The notes: generated by a model from the letters alone, not told the origin. 64,000 nt of DNA from JBGSTR01 sp963707135 (GCA_963707135.1 CAVPOY010000044.1:271232-335231), one strand, 5' to 3'; shown: positions 8,562-16,820, counted from the stretch's first letter. Translations and numbers: made by a program.

Positions 8562-8996
8562 TCAGTCCTCGACCTTGCCACCGGCGGCCTCGATGGCGGC
8601 GCGGGCACCCTTGGTGACACCGACGCCCCGCACCGTTACGGCGCGGTCGATCTCGCCGGAGGCGATAATCTTCGCGGTTCGGACCAGATGACCGATGATC
8701 CCGGCCTTCATCAGCGATGTCAGGTCGATCAGGTCGCCGTCGACCCGCTTAAGCTCGGTCAACCGGACCTCGTCACCGAAGCGCCCCTTGCGCGAGCGAA
8801 AGCCCACCTTCGGTAGGCGTCGCTGCAGCGGCATTTGCCCGCCCTCGAAGCCGAGCTTATGGAACCCGCCTGCCCGGGATTTCTGGCCCTTGTGGCCACG
8901 CCCCGCGGTCTTTCCGAACCCGCTGCCGATGCCTCGCCCCACGCGCTTGGCGGAGGTCTTGCTGCCCTCGGCGGGGCGTAGATCGTTGAGTCGCAT
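8562..8996 (-). CDS. rplO: 50S ribosomal protein L15
   Basis: 144 residues, identical in length to E. coli L15. The ATG at 8996 begins MRLNDLRPAEGSKTSAKRVG; the open frame upstream overlaps rpmD and has no L15 similarity. The Gly-rich GRGIGSGFGKTAGRGHKGQK segment and GFEGGQMPLQRRLPKVGF are diagnostic. It starts one base after the rpmD stop, so the two are translationally coupled. Confidence 0.96.
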   Translation of the reverse strand: MRLNDLRPAEGSKTSAKRVGRGIGSGFGKTAGRGHKGQKSRAGGFHKLGFEGGQMPLQRRLPKVGFRSRKGRFGDEVRLTELKRVDGDLIDLTSLMKAGIIGHLVRTAKIIASGEIDRAVTVRGVGVTKGARAAIEAAGGKVED

Positions 8997-8997
8997 G

Positions 8998-9189
8998 TCA
9001 GGACTCCTCGTCGATTTTGACCATGTAGGACACGGCGTTGACCATGCCCCGGGTACTCGGTGTGTCCTCGACCTCGACCACCTGATGCATCCGGCGCAAC
9101 CCGAGGCCTCGTACGCAGGCCTTGTGCCCTTCCAGCCGGCCATGAGTACTGCGTACCAGCCGGACCTTCATCGTCTTCTTGTCGGCCAT
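8998..9189 (-). CDS. rpmD: 50S ribosomal protein L30
   Basis: 63 residues; the conserved part KVRLVRSTHGRLEGHKACVR and LGLRRMHQVVEVEDTP fits L30. It lies between rpsE and rplO as in the standard spc operon. Confidence 0.95.
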   Translation of the reverse strand: MADKKTMKVRLVRSTHGRLEGHKACVRGLGLRRMHQVVEVEDTPSTRGMVNAVSYMVKIDEES

Positions 9190-9192
9190 CGC

Positions 9193-9699
9193 TTACCCCA
9201 GGATCTCGTCGACGGTCTTTCCGCGCTTGGCGGCAATGGACTCCGGGTCGGACATCGCGGCCAGACCCTCGACAGTCGCCCGCACCACGTTGACCGGGTT
9301 GTTGGTCCCGATGCACTTGGACAGCACGTTCTGCACCCCGAGCACCTCGAAGACAGCGCGCATCGCGCCGCCCGCGATGATGCCGGTGCCCTCCGAGGCC
9401 GGCTGCATGAAGACCTTCGCCGCACCGTGGCGGCCCTGCAGCGGATACTGCAGCGTCGTGCCGTTGAGGTGAACGTCGATCATGTTCTTACGGGCGCTCT
9501 CCATCGCTTTCTGAATCGCGACCGGGACCTCCCGCGCCTTACCCCGCCCATAGCCCACGCGGCCTTTGCCGTCGCCGACGACGGTGAGCGCGGCGAAGCC
9601 GAACTGCCGGCCGCCCTTGACGACCTTTGCGACGCGGTTGACCGCCACGAGCTTTTCCAGAAGGTCGTCGCCTTCCGGTTTCGGATTGTAGTTCGCCAT
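9193..9699 (-). CDS. rpsE: 30S ribosomal protein S5
   Basis: 168 residues. Contains the double-stranded-RNA-binding part (DDLLEKLVAVNRVAKVVKGG, GRVGYGRGKAREVPVAIQKA) and the C-terminal domain with GTGIIAGGAMRAVFEVLGV. S5 lines the mRNA entry tunnel and affects decoding accuracy; no change is evident in the region where spectinomycin-resistance mutations fall. It lies between rplR and rpmD. Confidence 0.97.
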   Translation of the reverse strand: MANYNPKPEGDDLLEKLVAVNRVAKVVKGGRQFGFAALTVVGDGKGRVGYGRGKAREVPVAIQKAMESARKNMIDVHLNGTTLQYPLQGRHGAAKVFMQPASEGTGIIAGGAMRAVFEVLGVQNVLSKCIGTNNPVNVVRATVEGLAAMSDPESIAAKRGKTVDEILG

Positions 9700-9709
9700 G
9701 ACCCAGCCT

Positions 9710-10066
9710 CTAGAATTTCAGTCCGCTTTCGCGCGCCGCATCGGCGAGCGCCTTCATCCGGCCGTGATAACGGAATCCGGATCGATCGAACGCCACCGCG
9801 TCCACGCCCGCGGACAGGGCACGCTCCGCAATCGCCTTGCCGATCCGGGCGGCCGCACCAGCGTTACCCGTGTGGCCGTCGATGGACTGCCGGAGCTCCT
9901 TTTCGACGGTCGACGCGCTCGCGATGACGGTTCCGCCGTCGGGTGCGATGACCTGGGCGTAGATGTGCCGCGGCGAGCGGAACACGCACAGCCTGTGAGC
10001 GCCAAGCTCACGGATCTTCGCGCGGGCCCGCGCGGCGCGGCGCAGACGAGCTTGCTTCTTGTCCAT
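9710..10066 (-). CDS. rplR: 50S ribosomal protein L18
   Basis: 118 residues (117 in E. coli). MDKKQARLRRAARARAKIRE followed by RLCVFRSPRHIYAQVI and the C-terminal FDRSGFRYHGRMKALADAAR are typical of L18, which binds 5S rRNA in the central protuberance. Confidence 0.97.
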   Translation of the reverse strand: MDKKQARLRRAARARAKIRELGAHRLCVFRSPRHIYAQVIAPDGGTVIASASTVEKELRQSIDGHTGNAGAAARIGKAIAERALSAGVDAVAFDRSGFRYHGRMKALADAARESGLKF

Positions 10067-10078
10067 TGCTTGTGCCCC

Positions 10079-10615
10079 TTACTTCTTCTTCTTGGTCTCT
10101 TTACGCCGGACCTGCTCGTCGGCGTAACGAACACCCTTACCCTTGTATGGCTCCGGCGGACGGAACCCCCGGATCTCGGACGCGACCTGCCCAACCTGCT
10201 GCTTGTCCGCGCCGGTGACCAGAATCTCGGTCGGAGTCGGGGTCTCGATGCTGATGCCGTCGGGCACCGGGTAGTCGACCGGGTGCGAAAAACCGAGTGA
10301 CAGATTCAGCACCTTGCCCTTGGCCTGGGCGCGGTATCCGACGCCGACCAGCGTCAACTTGCGCTCGAAGCCTCTCCCGCATCCAACGACCATGTTGCTC
10401 AACAGGGCACGCGTGGTACCGGCCATGGCCCAGGCCTGGTCCTGGCCCTTGGCGGTCGTGACATGGATCACGCCGTCATTGAGCTCTACCGCTACCGTGG
10501 GGTGGACCTTCCACTCCATCGCGCCCTTCGCGCCTTTGACCTTGACCGCCGAGCCCGCGACCTCGACGGTCACGTTCTTGGGCACAGCGATCGGCGACTT
10601 GGCAATTCGTGACAT
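10079..10615 (-). CDS. rplF: 50S ribosomal protein L6
   Basis: 178 residues (177 in E. coli) with two L6 repeats: SRIAKSPIAVPKNVTVEV at the start and KLTLVGVGYRAQAKGKVLNL in the middle; the C-terminal PEPYKGKGVRYADEQVRRKE is the hallmark. L6 sits near the GTPase-associated centre. It lies between rpsH and rplR. Confidence 0.97.
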   Translation of the reverse strand: MSRIAKSPIAVPKNVTVEVAGSAVKVKGAKGAMEWKVHPTVAVELNDGVIHVTTAKGQDQAWAMAGTTRALLSNMVVGCGRGFERKLTLVGVGYRAQAKGKVLNLSLGFSHPVDYPVPDGISIETPTPTEILVTGADKQQVGQVASEIRGFRPPEPYKGKGVRYADEQVRRKETKKKK

Positions 10616-10630
10616 TGTTCCGTCCCCCCG

Positions 10631-11026
10631 TTAAGCGACGTAGGCGATGATCTCGCCCCCGTGGCCCGCCTGACGGGCCGCGCGGTCGGTCATCAACCCC
10701 TTCGAGGTGGAAATGATCGCGATGCCGAGGCCGCCCCAAACCTTCGGAAGCTCGTCCTTGCTCCTGTAAATGCGCAGTCCCGGGCGGGACACGCGCTTCA
10801 GCAGCTCGATCACGGGTTTGCCCCGGAAATATTTGAGCTTAAGGGACAACTCGCCCTTTACGCCGCTGGTCTCGACCACGGCATCCGCAATATAGCCCTC
10901 CTCCTTCAGCAGATTCGCGATCGCAACCTTCTGCTTGGAGGACGGCATCACGATGGTGATCTTGCCGCGCTGCTGGCCATTGCGGATGCGTGTCAGCATA
11001 TCCGCAATCGGGTCCGACATACTCAT
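10631..11026 (-). CDS. rpsH: 30S ribosomal protein S8
   Basis: 131 residues. Starts MSMSDPIADMLTRIRNGQQR and ends with the conserved GLGIAIISTSKGLMTDRAAR. S8 is a primary 16S rRNA binder and, in E. coli, the translational repressor of the spc operon through a site near rplE; I could not confirm that site here. Confidence 0.97.
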   Translation of the reverse strand: MSMSDPIADMLTRIRNGQQRGKITIVMPSSKQKVAIANLLKEEGYIADAVVETSGVKGELSLKLKYFRGKPVIELLKRVSRPGLRIYRSKDELPKVWGGLGIAIISTSKGLMTDRAARQAGHGGEIIAYVA

Positions 11027-11124
11027 TTGCTGCTCCTCGGGTCAGGCCACCCTGTCGGTGCGATACCCATTGAATGTTCTACTACCTACTACCAGTACCC
11101 GGATCTCGCTCCGGATCGGCGCAT

Positions 11125-11430
11125 CTACCAGCTCGCCTTCACGACGCCCGGCACGTCGCCGCGCATCACCGCCTCGCGCAGCTTGTTGCGCGACAGGCCA
11201 AACTTTCGGTAGACCCCGTGGGGCCGGCCGCTGACGCGGCAACGGCGCTGCTTGCGGGTCGGGCTCGAATCGCGCGGAAGCCTCTGCAGCTTCTGCATGG
11301 CCTCATCGATCTGCTCGGGACTCGCGCCACGGTCACCGATGATCGCCTTTAGCGCGGCGCGCTTGGCGGCGAACTTGGACACCGCCCGCTCGCGCCTGCG
11401 CTCGCGCTCAATCATGCTCGTCTTAGCCAT
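11125..11430 (-). CDS. rpsN: 30S ribosomal protein S14 (zinc-independent type)
   Basis: 101 residues, the long form without the CxxC zinc motif found in short S14 proteins. MAKTSMIERERRRERAVSKF at the start and RCRVSGRPHGVYRKFGLSRN near the end identify it. It lies between rplE and rpsH; 98 bp separate it from rpsH, a wider gap than elsewhere in the operon, in which I see no clear hairpin. Confidence 0.96.
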   Translation of the reverse strand: MAKTSMIERERRRERAVSKFAAKRAALKAIIGDRGASPEQIDEAMQKLQRLPRDSSPTRKQRRCRVSGRPHGVYRKFGLSRNKLREAVMRGDVPGVVKASW

Positions 11431-11439
11431 GTTCTCGCC

Positions 11440-11979
11440 TCAGGTACGGAAGGGGAAATTGAAGGCCTCAAGCAGCGCGCGCCCCTCTGCATCCGTCCGC
11501 GCCGTCGTCGTGATCGTAATGTCGAGTCCGCGCAGGGCGTCGATCTTGTCGTAATCGATCTCCGGGAACATGATCTGCTCCCGCACGCCGATCGAATAGT
11601 TGCCCCGGCCGTCGAACGCCTTCGGGCTCAGACCGCGGAAGTCGCGGATACGAGGGATGGCGATATTGATCAGCCGATCGAGAAACTCGTACATCCGCTC
11701 GCGCCGCAGCGTGACCTTGCAACCGATTGGCCACCCCTCGCGGATCTTGAACGCGGCCACGGACTTGCGGGCGTTGGTCACGATCGGCTGCTGGCCGGAT
11801 ATGGCACGCATGTCGGAGACCGCGTGGTCCATCACCTTCTTGTCCGCAATCGCCTCCCCGACCCCCATGTTCAGGGTGATCTTGGAGATACGCGGCACCT
11901 GCATCACGCTGCGGGCCCCGAGCTTCTGCTGAAGCTCGCCGACGATGCGCTCACGGTAAACGTCATTTAATCTGGACAT
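11440..11979 (-). CDS. rplE: 50S ribosomal protein L5
   Basis: 179 residues as in E. coli. Segments KITLNMGVGEAIADKKVMDH, KIREGWPIGCKVTLRRERM and GLDITITTTARTDAEGRALL fit L5, which binds 5S rRNA and the P-site tRNA. Located between rplX and rpsN. Confidence 0.97.
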   Translation of the reverse strand: MSRLNDVYRERIVGELQQKLGARSVMQVPRISKITLNMGVGEAIADKKVMDHAVSDMRAISGQQPIVTNARKSVAAFKIREGWPIGCKVTLRRERMYEFLDRLINIAIPRIRDFRGLSPKAFDGRGNYSIGVREQIMFPEIDYDKIDALRGLDITITTTARTDAEGRALLEAFNFPFRT

Positions 11980-11993
11980 CTCGGTTCCCTGGG

Positions 11994-12311
11994 TCAGGCA
12001 TCGACCACTTCGCCGTTCGATTTGAACACCCGAACCTTGCGGCCGTCCTCTAGCGTCTTGAAGCCGACTCGGTCCGCTCCGCCCTTCTGCGGGTTGTAGA
12101 GGGCGACGTTCGACACCTGAAGCGGCATTTCCTTGTCGACGATTCCGCCCGGAATGCCGCGCTGCGGATTCGGCTTCTGATGCTTCTTGACCACATTCAC
12201 GTTCTCGACGACCAAATGCTCGTCATCCACCAGACGCAATACGGTCCCGCGCTTGCCCTTGTCCTTGCCGGTGATGACGATCACGTCATCGCCCTTTCGA
12301 ATCTTACGCAT
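11994..12311 (-). CDS. rplX: 50S ribosomal protein L24
   Basis: 105 residues. The KOW motif appears at DDVIVITGKDKGKRGTVLRL, followed by NVVKKHQKPNPQRGIPGGIV. L24 starts large-subunit assembly and lies at the tunnel exit. Between rplN and rplE. Confidence 0.97.
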   Translation of the reverse strand: MRKIRKGDDVIVITGKDKGKRGTVLRLVDDEHLVVENVNVVKKHQKPNPQRGIPGGIVDKEMPLQVSNVALYNPQKGGADRVGFKTLEDGRKVRVFKSNGEVVDA

Positions 12312-12323
12312 GCCGTCGACTCC

Positions 12324-12692
12324 TCAAAGGACTTCGGGCGCCAGCGAGATGATCTTCATGAACCGCTCGCCGCGCAGCTCGCGGGTCACGGGCCCAAAGA
12401 TACGAGTCCCGATTGGCTGAAGCTGATTGTTCAGAAGCACCGCCGCATTGCCGTCGAATCGGATCAACGAGCCGTCGGGCCGGCGCACACCCTTGCGGGT
12501 CCGAACGACGACGGCATTGAAGACGTCGCCCTTCTTGACTTTCCCGCGGGGAATCGCGTCCTTTACGGTGACCTTGATGACATCGCCGATGCCCGCGTAG
12601 CGCCGATGCGACCCGCCGAGCACCTTGATGCACTGCACGCTCCGCGCGCCGCTATTGTCGGCGACACCGAGATTGGTCTGCATCTGGATCAT
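12324..12692 (-). CDS. rplN: 50S ribosomal protein L14
   Basis: 122 residues. MIQMQTNLGVADNSGARSVQ, the KGVRRPDGSLIRFDGNAAVL segment and GTRIFGPVTRELR are characteristic. It is the first gene of the spc operon in the E. coli scheme; a terminator-like hairpin lies 28 bp upstream of it, after rpsQ. Confidence 0.97.
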   Translation of the reverse strand: MIQMQTNLGVADNSGARSVQCIKVLGGSHRRYAGIGDVIKVTVKDAIPRGKVKKGDVFNAVVVRTRKGVRRPDGSLIRFDGNAAVLLNNQLQPIGTRIFGPVTRELRGERFMKIISLAPEVL

Positions 12693-12719
12693 TGTTCTCT
12701 ACCTAAAAACCTGTTGCTG

Positions 12720-12756
12720 AAAAAGGCCTGCATCGGCGGCGCCCCGGTGGCAGGCC
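12720..12756 (-). terminator. Terminator-like hairpin between rpsQ and rplN (S10/spc boundary)
   Basis: On the minus strand GGCCTGC pairs with GCAGGCC (7 bp) around an 18-nt loop that can itself form a small GC hairpin, followed by TTTTTC. It sits exactly at the boundary where the E. coli S10 operon ends and the spc operon begins. It could be a terminator or a partial attenuator; I see no convincing promoter between it and rplN. Confidence 0.6.
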
Positions 12757-12772
12757 GGCCGAGGCCCCGAAC

Positions 12773-13033
12773 TCAGCGCGCCTTTTCCAGGATCTCCAGC
12801 AGCCGCCACGTCTTGGACTTCGAGATCGGACGGCACTGCTCGACGCGGACCAGATCGCCCTGCCCGCAGGAGTTCTCCTCGTCGTGGGCATGGATCCTTG
12901 TGGATCTGCGCATGAACTTTCCGTACAACGGGTGCTGCACCCGGCGCTCCACGAGGATCGTGATGGTCTTGTCCATCGCGCTGCTGACGACGCGCCCGGT
13001 CAGCGTCCGGTTCACTCTAATCTCTTCGCTCAT
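12773..13033 (-). CDS. rpsQ: 30S ribosomal protein S17
   Basis: 86 residues. MSEEIRVNRTLTGRVVSSAM, DKTITILVERRVQHPLYGKF and the OB-fold end CRPISKSKTWRLLEILEKAR identify S17. The start overlaps the rpmC stop by four bases, implying coupled translation. It is followed by a terminator-like hairpin. Confidence 0.97.
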   Translation of the reverse strand: MSEEIRVNRTLTGRVVSSAMDKTITILVERRVQHPLYGKFMRRSTRIHAHDEENSCGQGDLVRVEQCRPISKSKTWRLLEILEKAR

Positions 13034-13233
13034 GATTGACCGCCCGACTTCAGCTCTGCCATGACCGTCTTGATCCTGGCGATGTCCCGACGCACGACCT
13101 TCATCTGCGACGGCCGGGTCAACTGACCCGAGCCCCGCTGCATACGAAGGTTGAACTGCTCACGGAGCAGGTCTTCAAGCTGCTTCTGCAACGCAACCGC
13201 GTCGCTGTTTCTGAGCTCTCTCGCCTTCATCAC
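13030..13233 (-). CDS. rpmC: 50S ribosomal protein L29
   Basis: 67 residues, an all-helical protein: MMKARELRNSDAVALQKQLE and LREQFNLRMQRGSGQLTRPS. It overlaps both rplP (upstream) and rpsQ (downstream) by four bases. L29 lies at the tunnel exit and forms part of the trigger-factor and SRP docking site. Confidence 0.96.
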   Translation of the reverse strand: MMKARELRNSDAVALQKQLEDLLREQFNLRMQRGSGQLTRPSQMKVVRRDIARIKTVMAELKSGGQS

Positions 13234-13643
13234 AAAATCGTCCGTTTCTCAAACGTGGTCTGGACCGGTAGCTTGGCCGCGGCCAGCTGGAACGCCTCAC
13301 GCGCCAGCTCCTCGCTCACGCCCTCGATCTCGTAGAGCACGCGCCCCGGCTGGATCAGTGCGACCCAGTACTCCACGTTGCCCTTGCCCTTGCCCATGCG
13401 GACTTCCAACGGCTTCTTCGAGATCGGCTTGTCCGGGAAAATGCGGATCCAGAGCTTACCGCCGCGCCGCACCTTGCGGCTTATCGCGCGGCGGGCGGCC
13501 TCGATCTGTCTTGCCGTCAGGCGCCCGCGGGTGGTGGCCTTGAGACCGAACTCGCCGAAGCTGACGCGGTTGCCCCCCTGGGAGAGTCCGCGGTTCCGCC
13601 CCTTGTGTTGCTTGCGGAACTTGGTTCGTTTCGGTTGCAGCAT
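13230..13643 (-). CDS. rplP: 50S ribosomal protein L16
   Basis: 137 residues. MLQPKRTKFRKQHKGRNRGL at the start and GKLWIRIFPDKPISKKPLEV plus VRMGKGKGNVEYWVALIQPG in the middle are diagnostic. L16 supports tRNA accommodation near the peptidyl-transferase centre. Located between rpsC and rpmC. Confidence 0.97.
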   Translation of the reverse strand: MLQPKRTKFRKQHKGRNRGLSQGGNRVSFGEFGLKATTRGRLTARQIEAARRAISRKVRRGGKLWIRIFPDKPISKKPLEVRMGKGKGNVEYWVALIQPGRVLYEIEGVSEELAREAFQLAAAKLPVQTTFEKRTIL

Positions 13644-13646
13644 TGC

Positions 13647-14324
13647 TTAGCCCTTCCTGCCGGCTGCCTTGGGCGCCGGTTCCGCGGCGAGGTCGTCACG
13701 GAACACCTCACCCTTGAAGATCCAGACCTTGATGCCGAGCACGCCGTACGTGGTGCGCGCCTCGGCGAAGCCGTAGTCGATGTCGGCGCGTAGCGTATGC
13801 AGAGGCACGCGCCCCTCACGGGCCCACTCACTGCGCGCGATCTCGGCCCCGTTCAAGCGTCCCGCAACGGCGATCTTTACGCCCTCCGCCCCCAGGCGCA
13901 TGGTGTTCTGGACGGCGCGTTTGATGGCCCGGCGGAACATGATGCGGCGCTCGAGCTGCTGGGCGATGCCCTCGGCGACCAGCTGGGCATCCAGCTCGGG
14001 TTTGCGGATTTCCTCGATGCTGATGTGCACCGGGATACCCATCATGGCCGACACCTTGGCCCGCAGCTTGTCGATGTCCTCGCCCTTTTTCCCGATCACC
14101 ACGCCGGGCCGTGCCGTATGTATGGTGATATGCGCGTTCTTAGCCGGGCGATCGATCTGGATACGACTGACGGAGGCGTTCGCGAGCTGCTTTTTCAGGA
14201 ACGTCCGCACGGACAGGTCCGTGTTCAGCAGATCCGCAAAATCCTTGGAGTCCGCGTACCACTTCGACGTCCAGTCCTTGACGATGCCGAGCCTAATACC
14301 GTTCGGGTTGACTTTCTGTCCCAT
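13647..14324 (-). CDS. rpsC: 30S ribosomal protein S3
   Basis: 225 residues. MGQKVNPNGIRLGIVKDWTS, the KH-domain segment RPGVVIGKKGEDIDKLRAKV and the C-terminal LRADIDYGFAEARTTYGVLG are typical. S3 forms part of the mRNA entry helicase site. Located between rplV and rplP, 3 bp before the latter. Confidence 0.97.
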   Translation of the reverse strand: MGQKVNPNGIRLGIVKDWTSKWYADSKDFADLLNTDLSVRTFLKKQLANASVSRIQIDRPAKNAHITIHTARPGVVIGKKGEDIDKLRAKVSAMMGIPVHISIEEIRKPELDAQLVAEGIAQQLERRIMFRRAIKRAVQNTMRLGAEGVKIAVAGRLNGAEIARSEWAREGRVPLHTLRADIDYGFAEARTTYGVLGIKVWIFKGEVFRDDLAAEPAPKAAGRKG

Positions 14325-14342
14325 GCTGATCCCCTCGATGCC

Positions 14343-14675
14343 TCAGGCTTCCGCAACCGTCAGGCTGATATGACTGGTACGCTTGACGATCCGGTTTGCG
14401 CGGCCCTTCGCACGGGGGCGTATCCGCTTCATGCGGGAGCCCTCGTTGACCTGGATCGACTCCACCTTCAGCTCGTCGATGTCGGCGCCCTCGTTGTGCT
14501 CGGCGTTCGCAATGGCCGATTCCAGGACCTTCTTGATGATCCCGGCGCCAACCCTGGTGCTGAAGGTCAGCGTGTTCAGGGCCTGCTCGACGTGCTGACC
14601 TCGGATCTGGTCGGCAATCAGTCGGGCCTTCTGGGCCGAGATCCGGGCACCCTTGAGTTTTGCTTCGGCTCGCAT
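14343..14675 (-). CDS. rplV: 50S ribosomal protein L22
   Basis: 110 residues from the ATG at 14675 (MRAEAKLKGARISAQKARLI), exactly the family length; a longer frame to 14720 would overlap rpsS and adds unrelated residues. The tunnel-lining beta hairpin lies in the C-terminal part with RPRAKGRANRIVKRTSHISL. Located between rpsS and rpsC. Confidence 0.96.
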   Translation of the reverse strand: MRAEAKLKGARISAQKARLIADQIRGQHVEQALNTLTFSTRVGAGIIKKVLESAIANAEHNEGADIDELKVESIQVNEGSRMKRIRPRAKGRANRIVKRTSHISLTVAEA

Positions 14676-14688
14676 CTTTAGTTCCCGT

Positions 14689-14967
14689 CTATCGCTTCTT
14701 CGCCTTTCTGTCGGCGGCATGGCCCCGGTAGGTCCGGGTCAGCGCGAACTCGCCGAGCTTGTGGCCGATCATGTTTTCGTTGACCAATACCGGCACGTGC
14801 TGGCGGCCGTTATGAACCGCGATGGTCAGACCGACCATTTCCGGGATAACCATCGAGCGGCGCGACCAGGTCTTGATCGGCCGCTTGCTGTTTTGCGCGA
14901 CCGCTTCCTCCACCTTTTTCACCAGGTGGTGATCTAGAAAGGGCCCCTTACGAATCGAACGTGGCAC
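14689..14967 (-). CDS. rpsS: 30S ribosomal protein S19
   Basis: 92 residues, as in E. coli. MPRSIRKGPFLDHHLVKKVE, TWSRRSMVIPEMVGLTIAVH and GEFALTRTYRGHAADRKAKK are diagnostic. It is separated from rplB by 80 bp holding a palindromic repeat. Confidence 0.97.
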   Translation of the reverse strand: MPRSIRKGPFLDHHLVKKVEEAVAQNSKRPIKTWSRRSMVIPEMVGLTIAVHNGRQHVPVLVNENMIGHKLGEFALTRTYRGHAADRKAKKR

Positions 14968-15012
14968 TGGCTCAACCTCAATCGAAATAAACGCGACTAC
15001 CGCGCTCGTTAT

Positions 15013-15046
15013 CCCCCCTCCCGCCGGGAGAGGGCGGAGTGAGGGG
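15013..15046. repeat. REP-like palindromic repeat inside the S10 operon
   Basis: The plus strand reads CCCTCCCG then CGGGAGAGGG followed by CGGAGTGAGGGG. This resembles the common intergenic palindrome of the type CGGGAGAGGG...GTGAGGGG found in many proteobacteria. It fills most of the gap between rpsS and rplB, an unusual place, as such repeats normally lie at operon ends. Only one copy of this type is visible in the window. Confidence 0.5.
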
Positions 15047-15047
15047 A

Positions 15048-15875
15048 CTACTTGCGTCCCCGACGGCGCACGATCATGGCGTCGGTCCGCTTGTTCTTGC
15101 GCGTCTTGTGACCCTTGGTCGGCACGCCCCAGGGCGTCACCGGGTGACGGCCGCCGGAGGTCCGGCCTTCGCCGCCACCGTGCGGATGGTCTACAGGGTT
15201 CATGACCACACCTCGCACGGTCGGCCGCACGCCGCGCCAGCGGGTAGCTCCGGCCTTGCCGAGCTTGCGCAGGCTGTTCTCATTGTTGCCCACCTCACCG
15301 ATTACGGCCCGGCAGTCGGCATGAATACGGCGCATCTCACCGGAGCGCAGGCGCAGGGTCGCAAAATGACCCTCCCGGGCGATCAACTGGGCGGAGCTGC
15401 CCGCGGCGCGGGCGAGCTGGGCGCCCTTGCCGGGGCGCATCTCGATGCAGTGCACCTGGGCGCCCACCGGGATGTTCCGCAACGGCATGCAATTGCCGGC
15501 GCCGATGGGCGCGTCCTCGCCCGACTGCACCTTATCGCCGGGCTTCAGGCCCTTCGGGGCGATGATGTAGGCCCGCTCGCCGTCCGTATACATCAGCAGC
15601 GCGATGTTGGCACTGCGGTTCGGGTCGTATTCCAGGCGCTCGACCCGGGCCGGAACGCCATCCTTGGTCCGCTTGAAATCGAGGATGCGGTAACGCTGCT
15701 TGTGGCCCCCGCCCTTGTGCCGGACTGTGATCCGACCCAGGTTGTTGCGTCCACCGCTGCGGGTCTTCTTCGCGACCAGAGGCCCATGAGGGGCGCCCTT
15801 GTGAAGGTCCCTGGAGACCAGCTTGACGACGAAGCGGCGCCCGGCGGACGTCGGTTTGGTCTTTACGATTGCCAT
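15048..15875 (-). CDS. rplB: 50S ribosomal protein L2
   Basis: 275 residues. MAIVKTKPTSAGRRFVVKLV, GGRNNLGRITVRHKGGGHKQ and the strongly conserved GVVMNPVDHPHGGGEGR near the C-terminus (His essential for peptidyl transfer in E. coli) are present. Located between rplW and rpsS. Confidence 0.97.
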   Translation of the reverse strand: MAIVKTKPTSAGRRFVVKLVSRDLHKGAPHGPLVAKKTRSGGRNNLGRITVRHKGGGHKQRYRILDFKRTKDGVPARVERLEYDPNRSANIALLMYTDGERAYIIAPKGLKPGDKVQSGEDAPIGAGNCMPLRNIPVGAQVHCIEMRPGKGAQLARAAGSSAQLIAREGHFATLRLRSGEMRRIHADCRAVIGEVGNNENSLRKLGKAGATRWRGVRPTVRGVVMNPVDHPHGGGEGRTSGGRHPVTPWGVPTKGHKTRKNKRTDAMIVRRRGRK

Positions 15876-15909
15876 TTCATGCTATCCGGATTGGTCAGGC
15901 CGCGCGCGC

Positions 15910-16206
15910 TCAAGCGCCGCCGCCGAAGTCGATGTCGTGGCCGGGCTTGAGGCGGACATAGGCCTTGCGCCAATCCTGGCGCTTTCCCGGACGCTTTCCG
16001 AAGCGCTTGTTCTTGCCCTTCACGTTGACCACCTGGACGCCGTCAACCTCAACGCTGAACATCAGCTCGACGGCGCGGCCGATCTCGCGCTTGTTGGCGT
16101 CGGACATGACGCGGAACGCGTAATGATTGGACTTCTCCGTCGCCATCGCGGACTTCTCGGAGACCACGGGGCCAAGCAGCACCTTCATCAGCCGCTCGTT
16201 GTTCAT
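15910..16206 (-). CDS. rplW: 50S ribosomal protein L23
   Basis: 98 residues. LMKVLLGPVVSEKSAMATEK at the start and VQVVNVKGKNKRFGKRPGKR in the middle are typical. L23 is the main docking site for trigger factor and SRP. It overlaps the rplD stop by four bases. Confidence 0.96.
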   Translation of the reverse strand: MNNERLMKVLLGPVVSEKSAMATEKSNHYAFRVMSDANKREIGRAVELMFSVEVDGVQVVNVKGKNKRFGKRPGKRQDWRKAYVRLKPGHDIDFGGGA

Positions 16207-16814
16207 GCCAGCCGCTCCTGCAGTCGTTCGATCGCCGCCTCGGTCGCGAGCACATGGTCGAACGCGATCATGCTCACCGGGTCGACCTCCTGCGCCGACA
16301 TCACGTCGACACCCCGGAGGTTTCGGGCGGCGAGGTACAGCGACTCGTCCAGACCGTCAGTCAAGATCAGCACGTCCGAGACGCCGAGCCCGTTCAGCAG
16401 CCCCGTCAGCTCCTTGGTCCTGGGCGCCGAAACACTTAGCTCGGAAACCACGACGAGCCTTTCCTGCCGCGCTAGCTCCGAAAGTATCGAGCGCACCGCC
16501 CCACGGTACATCTTGCGATTGACCTTCTGGGTATAGTCCCGGGGCCGTGCCGCGAAGGTCACGCCACCGGACCGCCACAGCGGGCTCCGCGATGTGCCGG
16601 CGCGGGCGCGACCCGTGCCCTTCTGGCGATAGGGCTTCGCGCCCCCGCCCGAGACGTCGGACCTGCCCTTCAGCGCCTTGGTGCCGGAGCGGGCCGAGGA
16701 GAGATAGGCGGTGACCACCTGGTGGACCAGTCCGGGCTTGAACTCCACACCGAAGATGGCGTCGGAGACCTCGATTCTGGCACCACCGGTGTCGTTGCGA
16801 ATGGCGAGCTCCAT
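16203..16814 (-). CDS. rplD: 50S ribosomal protein L4
   Basis: 203 residues. The tunnel loop segment GGGAKPYRQKGTGRARAGTS and the RPRDYTQKVNRKMYRGAVRS part are diagnostic. In E. coli L4 also represses the S10 operon through its leader; here rpsJ follows tuf with only four bases between, so no long S10 leader exists and that control is unlikely in the same form. Confidence 0.96.
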   Translation of the reverse strand: MELAIRNDTGGARIEVSDAIFGVEFKPGLVHQVVTAYLSSARSGTKALKGRSDVSGGGAKPYRQKGTGRARAGTSRSPLWRSGGVTFAARPRDYTQKVNRKMYRGAVRSILSELARQERLVVVSELSVSAPRTKELTGLLNGLGVSDVLILTDGLDESLYLAARNLRGVDVMSAQEVDPVSMIAFDHVLATEAAIERLQERLA

Positions 16815-16820
16815 AACGGC

